From contig NZ_MDEN01000063.1 in assembly GCF_001705435.1 (NCBI RefSeq), positions 285,020-349,019 of the forward strand: a DNA stretch of 64,000 nt, read 5' to 3'. How positions within the stretch are numbered: position 1 is the stretch's first letter; every line of letters begins with the position of its first letter. The DNA comes from Pseudomonas graminis (GTDB lineage Bacteria > Pseudomonadota > Gammaproteobacteria > Pseudomonadales > Pseudomonadaceae). The notes beneath the pieces were generated by a model. It had not been told where the DNA came from and ran no database searches. It saw nothing but the letters and a program-made list of their open reading frames with translations. The translations under genes and the position numbers were made by a program. This document shows, one piece after another, positions 58,601 through 64,000 of this stretch.

Positions 58601-61600
58601 ACGCCACCGGCACCCTGGACCTGAGCCGCAGCGTCGGCTGGTTCACCAGCCTGTACCCACTGGCGCTGGACGCCGCGGATGACCCAGTCGCCACCCTCAA
58701 GGCGGTCAAGGAAGCCGTGCGCGCGGTACCGGAAAAAGGCCTCGGCTACGGAATACTGAAGTACATCGCCAGGGCAGATTTGCCGGAGCTGATCGGGCAG
58801 GGCGTGACCTTCAACTACCTCGGCCGCTTCGATGACAGCGAGGGCGCACTGTTCGCATTGTCGAGCCGCACGCCGGGCAACCTCCGCGACCCCCAAGGGC
58901 CGCTGGCCAATGCGTTGGCGGTGGACGGTCAGGTGCGCGACGGCCAGTTGCAGCTCGATTGGACCTTCAGCCGCGAACGCTTCAGCCGCGACAGCATCGG
59001 GCAACTGGTGGCGCTGTATGAAGCGCAGCTGCTGCAGCTGATCGAACATTGCAGCGATGAAACCAATGCCGGCCTGACGCCTTCGGATTTCCCCCTGGCG
59101 GCGTTGAATCAAACGCAACTCGATGGGCTGGGTATCCCTGCGCGGGAGATCGAAGACATCCTGCCGCTGGCGCCCATGCAGCAGGGCATTTTGCTGCACA
59201 GCCTGCTGGAGCAGGGCAACGGCATCTACCTGATGCAGGATCAGTACGACGTCGGCGCCGATGTGGATTTCGAGGCGTTCAAATTCGCCTGGCAGCAAGT
59301 GGTGCAGCGACACCCGGCGTTGCGCACGGCGTTTCATGGGCTGGAAAGCGGCGTGCAGCGTCAGATTGTGATGCGCCGCGTGCCGTCGCCGGTGCAACTG
59401 ATCGACCTCAGTCATCTGTCCCGCGACGCCGCCGAGGCCGAGCTTGCAGACCTGCTGAAAAGCGAGCGCGAGCAGGGCTTCAATTTCGCCCGGGCGCCGT
59501 TGCTGCGCCTGCGCCTGATCAAGTTCGGCGAGGCGGATTTCCGCATCGTCCAGAGCCACCACCACGCCTTGATCGACGCCTGGTGCCGGGGCCTGATGCT
59601 CACTGAATTCTTCGCCCATTACCGCGCGTTCCTGGATGGGCGTCAGGTCAGCCTGCCGCCGGCGCGGCCGTACCGCGACTTCCTCGCCTGGCTCGCCGAG
59701 CAGGACGAAGCGGTGAGCCGCGATTACTGGCGCAACGCATTGGCGGGCTTCACCGACGTCACGCCACTGCCGTACCGCCACAGTCCTCAGGGTGATTCGC
59801 AAATGCGCGACGTGACCTTGGCCCTGGGTGTCGAGCAGACGACGAAACTGGCCGAACAAGCCCGTCAGCATCGTCTGACGGCGAACACCTTCGTGCAGGC
59901 CGCCTGGGCCTTGTTGCTGATGCGCCATGCCGACCGCGACGAAGTGCTGTTCGGTGTCACCGTGGCCGGTCGTCCGACCGAGCTGGAAGGCATCGAAGGC
60001 GCGCTGGGGTTGTTCATCAACACCTTGCCGCTGCGCATCCGCCGGCCGGGCATGGGCGCGTCGGCGCTGGAGCTGCTCAACGCCTTGCAGGGGCAGAACG
60101 CCGACATGCGCCAGCACGAACACCTGTCCCTGGCCGACATTCAGCTGCTCGCCGACACCCCCCGCGGCCAGCCGCTGTTCGACAGCCTGTTTGTTTTCGA
60201 GAACGTTCCGTTGGGCGCCGAGGTGCAGCAGGCCGTGAACGAATACCGCATCAACCCGCTGGCCAACCGTACTCACACCAACTACCCGTTGACCGTGGTG
60301 CTGCTGCCGGGTGAATCCCTGCAACTGCAGTTGACCTACGACAGCCGGCACTTCAACAACGCCGAGATGGGCACGCTGGTCAGCCATTTCCGCCGCTTGC
60401 TGACCCAGTTGATCGACAACCCGCAGCAGACCCTGAGCCAGTTGCAGATCCTTGAGCAAACGGAGCGCGAGCAGCTGCTGGCCCAAGGGCTCGGCCCGGT
60501 GCAAAAACACTGGTACGACATCAGCTACCTGGAGCGTTTCGAGGCGCGGGTGCTGGCCCATCCGGCCCAGGAAGTGGCCCGTTGTCAGGGTCAACGCCTG
60601 AGCTACCGCGAACTCAATCGTCAGGCCAACCGCATCGGTCACGGCCTCATCGCAGCGGGCGTACAGGGCGACGACGTGGTGGCGCTCTTCGCACCCCGCG
60701 GTCTGCCGTTGTTGAGCATGATCGTCGGCGCGTTCAAGGCCGGTGCGGCCTATCTGGCGCTGGATGATCGTCACCCGGCCGGGCGCAGCGCGCGCATGCT
60801 GGTCAGCAGCGCCGCGCCGGTATTGCTGACGCCGCGGGAGTGTCTGCCTCAGGTCGAGGCGATTGTCGCGCTGGCTGAACGCAAGCCCCGTGTGCGGGTG
60901 CTTGAGGACGTGCTGGCTCGCGCCGATGAGTCCGCCGACGAGAACCCGGGCCGCTACGCGACGGCCGAGCAACTGGCCTACGTCATCTACACCTCGGGTT
61001 CCACCGGCGAGCCGAAAGGGGTGATGGTCAACCAGCGCGGCATGCTGAACAACCAGATGTCCAAGCTGCCGTATCTGCGCCTGGGCGAGGGCGATGTCAT
61101 TGCCCAGACCGCCGCCACCGGCTTCGACATTTCCGTGTGGCAATTCCTCACTGCACCGCTGTTTGGCGGGCGCGTGGAGATTCTGCCGGACGCCGTGGTG
61201 CAGGACCCGCAGCGCCTGCTGGAAGAAGTCGCGGCCAATCAGGTCAGCGTGCTGGAATGCGTGCCGGCGGTGATCGACGCCATGCTCGCGGTCGCACCCC
61301 AGCGACTCGATGCCCTGCGCTGGCTGCTGCCGACCGGCGAAGCGCTGACCACCGACCTCGCCGCGCGCTGGTTTGCCCGCTACCCCGAGGTGCCGCTGGT
61401 GAACGCCTACGGTCCGGCGGAGTGCGCCGACGATGTCGCGCTGCACACCCTGACCGCCGCGCCCGCCCTCAACGCCAACATGCCGATTGGCCGGCCCACC
61501 GACAACAACGGCCTGTACGTGCTGGATTCCAACCTGCAACTGGCCGCGCCCGGTGTGGTGGGCGAGCTGTACATCGGCGGCGTTGGCGTCGGCCGTGGCT

Positions 61601-62352
61601 ATGCCGCGCGGCCAGGGCTGACCGCCGAGCGCTTCCTGCCCGATCCGTTCGGCGAAACCGGTGCGCGGCTGTATCGCAGCGGCGACCTGGCCCGCTGGAA
61701 CGCCGACGGCGCGCTGGAATACGTCGGCCGTGCGGACTTCCAGGTGAAGATCCGCGGCCAGCGCATCGAGCTGGGCGAAATCGAAAACCTGCTGTTGGCC
61801 CAACCCTCGGTGCACGACGCCGTGGTCAGCGCGCTACCGACGGCCCACGGCCCGCAACTGGTTGCGTACGTGGTGGCCGAGGCGCAGCAGGCATTGTCTA
61901 GCGACGTGCTGAAAAGCGCGCTGGCGCAGACCTTGCCGGCGTTCATGGTGCCGGCCCACGTCGTCGTGCTGGCACAGATGCCGCGCAACGCCAACGGCAA
62001 GCTCGACCGCAAGGCACTGCCGGCGCCGAGCCTGGAAGAGCGCGTGTTCGAAGCGCCACAGGGCGAGCGTGAGGAAGTCCTCGCCGAACTCTGGCAGAGC
62101 CTGCTGAAGGTTGAGCAGGTCGGTCGTCATGACAACTTCTTTGAACTCGGCGGCCATTCGTTGCTGGCGACCCGGCTGCTGTCGCGCATTCGCGAGCGCC
62201 TCGGGGTGAGCATCCCGCTGGCCCAGGCCTTCGAAGCCACCACCGTCGCCGCCCAGGCGGCGCTGATCGACACCTTGCAGGGGCAGACCCTGACACTCGA
62301 CCGGCTCGATGCCCTGGACGAGTTAATGAATGAGCTGGAGGAAAGCAACTGA
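52618..62352 (+). CDS. Siderophore NRPS: FAAL-T-C-A(Asp)-T-E-C-A(Dab)-T
   Basis: This synthetase of 3244 residues has nine domains. A fatty acyl-AMP ligase (1 to about 575, [16 protein letters not shown]) is followed by a carrier with S626. A condensation domain follows (HHIIADG, H819-G825). The first adenylation domain (D1330 in ADLGHT) gives code DLTKIGHVGK, as for Asp. Its carrier has S1670. An epimerisation domain (HHLAVDG, 1852-1858; NYLGRFD) follows. The D-accepting condensation domain has HHALIDA (2315-2321, Ala for the usual Gly). The second adenylation domain (D2837 in FDISVW) gives DIWELTADDK, a Dab code. The last carrier has S3181. There is no thioesterase. Codes were read by hand. 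AGGTGA precedes the ATG. Confidence 0.92.
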   Translation: MKSIRDQAAHFPELVGFYAQTQPDRIALRHIVHEDQAPLLTTYAQLDARARSIAACLQQHLGVQGGERCVLILPTGADYAAAFLGCLYARVIAVPAFAPEYNRQTHLDRLTGILHDAAPQMVLGRREDLDKFQHLLQPFMPAGGRFAAVEEIADGHAGFQAPLIDTASLAFLQYTSGSTSAPKGVMVSHDNLMANEIAMARHFISDPASESWVSWLPLYHDMGLMCGLLLPLYYGGTLTMMSPNYFLGRPARWLEAMSQYGGTFSGGPDFAYRLCVERIKPAAVKGLVLDRWSLAFSGSEPIRIATLDAFSEHFEPAGFNRRALTPSYGLAEATLYVSAAERDRPFGIKHFDGSQLAAGEAAEAVFANQNAKSRLPGCGWCRPDHDLRIVDPATLQRLAPGHVGEIWITGPSVAQGYWQNAEATAQTFVEEDGQRWLRSGDLGIASDNELFITGRLKDLIILNGQNLYPQDIEQALEKSVELLRRGRIAAFPVTDEQGVEGVGLALEISRNVRRLMKPPMICDAVRDAVSELFLVAPKVIVLLEPGALPRTTSGKLQRSACRSGWQNGSLDSFAIWQEGRLLDADSADVSVEASPLLSEVRAAWQEVLGKSDLIAADHFFARGGDSVGVVQVLSRLNSELGLKLEPAHLFEHPTLGAFNAHVAAHLSTHGRSAEASAGVPRISRDSDPEQSFAQQRLWFLAQLEPDSSAYHLCGRLSLNGALDDAALQRSLDDLAARHESLRTTFAIDANEKLVQRIHAPGPVLVERHYLSEDTDPAAALSELARAAVEQPMDLQKGPLWRVLNVRLAPDRQQLVLVLHHIIADGWSVQVMLKEFAALYSAHAKGAQPTLPPLPVQYADFAAWQRARLAGGEGQRQLAYWREQLGDAQTVLNLPADRPRPAQQSHRGARYALALDRDLSQGLRDLASRHGATLFMVMLAAYKTLLQRYSSQNDLRVGVPVAGRTCTESEGLIGLFVNTLVLRSEVSPQQSFSTLIEAVRHTALGAQHHQDLPFEQLVEALGVSRNLSHNPLCQVKFTQQFPLPQNVEMAGVRMDVNQLDDYSAHFDLGLDITDDADGIQAVFTYACDLFDEPRIAGLAGDLLRICAQVVAQPQVRLADLQIGAEPSCLAAESVTFPATDVLSLWDASVSAQPNRLALQDEQRSARFAEVDAQANQLAQHLRQKGVGVESRVGILLERSLEFVVSLLGVLKSGAAFVPMDPKWPAERQAFVLADSGASALISDVAAPGDFHGDVISVAADAAWRAQPAQALNLQPHADQAAYLIYTSGTSGTPKGVVISHGALADYVQGLLARLDLTPEASMAMVSTVGADLGHTVLFGALCSARSLHLISPDRTNDADRFAAYMAEHRVGVLKIVPTHLNGLLQATNAADVLPEHALILGGDTLPWELAAQVNRLKPCCRVINHYGPTETTVGVLSNEALGAALGESVPVGRPLPNAVALILNDHLQPVVQGDVGELYIGGPGLARGYHQRPAMTAAAFIPDPRGSGARLYRSGDRARLLVNGQIQFLGRADDQIKVRGYRVALGEIAQRLRQLDGLRDAHVRVDDRGQLIAYALVASGATVDGETLRAQLAHSLPDYMVPSHILTLDAFPLTANGKLDASALPSPTTTSEDFEAPHEGVEAALAALWQAALNVEAVGRHDNFFTLGGDSILSLQIIARARRQGIRLTPKQLFEKQTIAELAQVATVAEAKPAAAPVTAAVAPREFALTPIQARFFSLPIAQRQHWNQSLLLDVPQALDTARLQQALAAVLTHHDSLRLSFHQNEEGQWQQRYRDSESAERVLWTCELSREDDLDSLNDEAQRSLNIDTGPLLRVVHARLPSGEARLLLAIHHLAVDGVSWRVLLEDLQMAYSQLAAGKSVALADKTASFQAWSQSVNTLAHCPELQNQLPYWQGLNAADATLPGDASVESLIGDSETMHLTLDADITRRLLSEAPAAYRTRIDDLLLAALSQALWQWSGRRRQVISLEGHGREDATGTLDLSRSVGWFTSLYPLALDAADDPVATLKAVKEAVRAVPEKGLGYGILKYIARADLPELIGQGVTFNYLGRFDDSEGALFALSSRTPGNLRDPQGPLANALAVDGQVRDGQLQLDWTFSRERFSRDSIGQLVALYEAQLLQLIEHCSDETNAGLTPSDFPLAALNQTQLDGLGIPAREIEDILPLAPMQQGILLHSLLEQGNGIYLMQDQYDVGADVDFEAFKFAWQQVVQRHPALRTAFHGLESGVQRQIVMRRVPSPVQLIDLSHLSRDAAEAELADLLKSEREQGFNFARAPLLRLRLIKFGEADFRIVQSHHHALIDAWCRGLMLTEFFAHYRAFLDGRQVSLPPARPYRDFLAWLAEQDEAVSRDYWRNALAGFTDVTPLPYRHSPQGDSQMRDVTLALGVEQTTKLAEQARQHRLTANTFVQAAWALLLMRHADRDEVLFGVTVAGRPTELEGIEGALGLFINTLPLRIRRPGMGASALELLNALQGQNADMRQHEHLSLADIQLLADTPRGQPLFDSLFVFENVPLGAEVQQAVNEYRINPLANRTHTNYPLTVVLLPGESLQLQLTYDSRHFNNAEMGTLVSHFRRLLTQLIDNPQQTLSQLQILEQTEREQLLAQGLGPVQKHWYDISYLERFEARVLAHPAQEVARCQGQRLSYRELNRQANRIGHGLIAAGVQGDDVVALFAPRGLPLLSMIVGAFKAGAAYLALDDRHPAGRSARMLVSSAAPVLLTPRECLPQVEAIVALAERKPRVRVLEDVLARADESADENPGRYATAEQLAYVIYTSGSTGEPKGVMVNQRGMLNNQMSKLPYLRLGEGDVIAQTAATGFDISVWQFLTAPLFGGRVEILPDAVVQDPQRLLEEVAANQVSVLECVPAVIDAMLAVAPQRLDALRWLLPTGEALTTDLAARWFARYPEVPLVNAYGPAECADDVALHTLTAAPALNANMPIGRPTDNNGLYVLDSNLQLAAPGVVGELYIGGVGVGRGYAARPGLTAERFLPDPFGETGARLYRSGDLARWNADGALEYVGRADFQVKIRGQRIELGEIENLLLAQPSVHDAVVSALPTAHGPQLVAYVVAEAQQALSSDVLKSALAQTLPAFMVPAHVVVLAQMPRNANGKLDRKALPAPSLEERVFEAPQGEREEVLAELWQSLLKVEQVGRHDNFFELGGHSLLATRLLSRIRERLGVSIPLAQAFEATTVAAQAALIDTLQGQTLTLDRLDALDELMNELEESN

Positions 62353-64000
62353 TGTCGCAACCGAGCATGACTTCACAGAGCAAGCTGCTGGCCCTGGCCA
62401 CGCGTTTCCTCAGCCTTGGCAGCGCTCAGCGTCGGGTGTTTTTGAACAAGCTGCGCGAGCAGGGCCTGGATGCGTCGTCGTTGCCGGTGCCACCGGGTGT
62501 GGCGGGCGAGCGCAGCCCGGCGTCGTTTTCCCAGCAGCGTCTGTGGTTTCTGGAGCAACTGGAACCGGGCAACAGCACCTATCACCTGCCGGGTGCCTTG
62601 CGCCTGAAGGGCGAGCTAAATGTTGCAGCCGTGGGAACGGCGTTCGAGCGCGTGGCCGAGCGACATGCCAGCCTGCGCACAGTGTTCACCACCGCTGAAG
62701 ACGGTACGCCGGAGCAGGTGATTCAACCTGGTCAACCGCTGCCATTTGAACGTCTGCACGCCGCTGACGAAGCCGAAATGCAGGCACTGGCCGACGCCTT
62801 CGCCCGACGCCCGTTCGACCTGGCCCAGGGCCCGCTGTGGCGCTTGGCGTTGATCGAACGCGCCGCAGACGATCACGTGCTGCTGGTGTGCCTGCACCAC
62901 ATCATCGCCGACGGCTGGTCGATTCAAGTGCTGCTGCTGGATTTCGTCGAAGCCTATCGCGCTGCCATTCAAAACGACACTGACTCACTGCCACCGCTGC
63001 CATTGAGCTACGCCGACGTCGCCCTGTGGCAGCGCGCCTGCCTGGACGCGGGCGAGGGTGATCGGCAACTCGCCTACTGGCAGCAACAACTGGGCGACGA
63101 GCCGCCGGTGCTGGAACTGCCGGCGGACCGTCCACGCCCGGCGCGCCAGAGTTTCCGTGGCGCGCGCCTGCCGTTCAGCTTCGACGCGGCACTGTCCGGG
63201 CGTATGCGTGAACTGGCCCGGCAGCGCGGCGTGACTTTGTTCACTGTCCTGCTGGCTGCCTATCAAGTGCTGTTGCAGCGGATGAGCGGCCAGACCGATC
63301 TGCGCATCGGCGTGCCCATTGCCGGCCGTCAGCGCGCCGAAACCGAGGGCCTGATCGGCTTCTTCGTCAACACCCAGATTCTGCGCGGCGACGTGCAGGC
63401 CGACGCCAGTTTCAACCAGATCATCGACAACGTTCGTCTGGCCTCCCAGGGCGCACAAGCCCATCAGGACCTGCCGTTCGAGCAACTGGTGGACGCCCTG
63501 GCGCCGGAACGCAGCCTCAGCCACAACCCGCTGTTTCAAGTGCTCTACAACCATCAGCAACGCCAGGACGAAGCGCTGCAATTGATGCCCGGCCTCAACG
63601 CCACGCTGATGCCGCTCGACAACGGCAGCGCGCAGTTCGACCTGGCGCTGCACACCTGGGAAAACGCGGCGGGGGAACTGGCGGGGAACTGGAATTACGC
63701 CACGGATCTGTTTGATCACGGCAGCATCGAGCGCTTGCATGGGCGTTTTGAGCAGCTGTTTGCCGAGTTGCTGGAGCGGCCGGATGCAGCGATTGGCGAT
63801 TTCGAGCTGCTGGATGTTGAGGATCGCGCGCAGTTGGCGGTGGTCAATGACACGGCGCGGGATTGGGATTCCGAGCCGTTTGTGCATCGGCATTTTGAGC
63901 GGCTGGCGCAGGTACATCCCGAGCGGGAGGCTGTGCGCTTTGGCGATGCGGTGTTGAGTTATCGCGAGCTGGATCAGCGTGCGAATCAGCTGGCCCATTA
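62352..64000 (+). CDS. Second siderophore NRPS, 5' part (C domain and start of A domain)
   Basis: The ATG shares one base with the TGA of the first synthetase, so the two are translationally coupled. The frame stays open to the window edge (549 codons). A short docking-like start (LATRFLSLGSAQRRVFLNKL) precedes an L-accepting condensation domain ([28 protein letters not shown]). Near residue 495 the first adenylation sequence begins (FVHRHFERLAQVHPEREAV). An L-type condensation domain fits the upstream L-Dab module. Substrate and number of modules are beyond the edge. Confidence 0.93.
   Translation, partial: MSQPSMTSQSKLLALATRFLSLGSAQRRVFLNKLREQGLDASSLPVPPGVAGERSPASFSQQRLWFLEQLEPGNSTYHLPGALRLKGELNVAAVGTAFERVAERHASLRTVFTTAEDGTPEQVIQPGQPLPFERLHAADEAEMQALADAFARRPFDLAQGPLWRLALIERAADDHVLLVCLHHIIADGWSIQVLLLDFVEAYRAAIQNDTDSLPPLPLSYADVALWQRACLDAGEGDRQLAYWQQQLGDEPPVLELPADRPRPARQSFRGARLPFSFDAALSGRMRELARQRGVTLFTVLLAAYQVLLQRMSGQTDLRIGVPIAGRQRAETEGLIGFFVNTQILRGDVQADASFNQIIDNVRLASQGAQAHQDLPFEQLVDALAPERSLSHNPLFQVLYNHQQRQDEALQLMPGLNATLMPLDNGSAQFDLALHTWENAAGELAGNWNYATDLFDHGSIERLHGRFEQLFAELLERPDAAIGDFELLDVEDRAQLAVVNDTARDWDSEPFVHRHFERLAQVHPEREAVRFGDAVLSYRELDQRANQLAH

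Noticed and set aside
57325..61815. 1496-codon open frame on the minus strand inside the NRPS gene
   Set aside because: It is antisense to three domains with intact motifs, and its composition (His, Gln, Arg, Val rich) is typical of a shadow frame in GC-rich coding DNA.
1..64000. CRISPR array, tRNA or rRNA genes, IS elements
   Set aside because: No regular spacer-repeat series, cloverleaf, rRNA-like stretch or transposase was found. The curli repeats near 36 kb are protein-coding and degenerate.

Overview
The window is from a Pseudomonas chromosome, most likely of the fluorescens lineage. The GC content is high, Pseudomonas-type REP palindromes recur between genes, and two gene blocks match orders I recall from P. 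aeruginosa: csiV-mfd-gap with sthA-GDPD-PilZ-lolCDE, and queF-DUF4404-PhnX-like-mlaA-PilZ-rssB-STAS-tal-dusA. No rRNA, tRNA, CRISPR array, insertion sequence or prophage was seen.

Layout. About 1-9.5 kb holds exonuclease III, an AbrB-type membrane protein with a divergent LysR regulator, a tiny acidic protein, a nucleoside 2-deoxyribosyltransferase-like protein, a FAN1-like VRR-NUC nuclease, a decayed intergenic repeat, a SNF2/SWIM helicase and CsiV. About 9.5-27.4 kb holds mfd, a long GAPDH-like gene, a citrate-type MFS transporter, a 1531-residue dermonecrotic-toxin-family (DUF6543-like) protein, sthA, a glycerophosphodiesterase, a PilZ protein and lolC-lolD-lolE. About 27.6-33.8 kb is the conserved queF-to-tal block, with an RssB-type response regulator coupled to a STAS protein. 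About 34.1-37.8 kb is a six-gene curli operon (csgE-F-A-G-B-csgH-like). It sits between tal and dusA, which I recall as neighbours in P. aeruginosa, so it looks like an insertion. Its CsgA has about 13 amyloid repeats and no csgD is present. About 39.5-47.5 kb is a D-xylose island (xylA, xylF, xylG, xylH, divergent xylR) plus a galactose-dehydrogenase-like gene. In the given sequence xylG carries a frameshift. About 48-64 kb starts with nudK and then enters a siderophore locus: a PvdS-like ECF sigma factor with a Fur-box-like site, a PvdE-type exporter, an ornithine N5-hydroxylase, and two non-ribosomal peptide synthetases.

The siderophore locus is the most interesting part. Reading the substrate codes by hand, the first synthetase should load a fatty acid, add Asp and epimerise it to D-Asp, then add 2,4-diaminobutyrate. 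The second synthetase begins with a condensation domain and runs off the window. A fatty-acyl-D-Asp-Dab start beside a PvdA-type hydroxylase suggests an acylated hydroxamate siderophore, probably with beta-hydroxy-Asp. It does not look like classical pyoverdine, whose PvdL has one more module. The rest of the cluster (further modules, TonB receptor, hydroxylase, acyltransferase, thioesterase) lies beyond the right edge.
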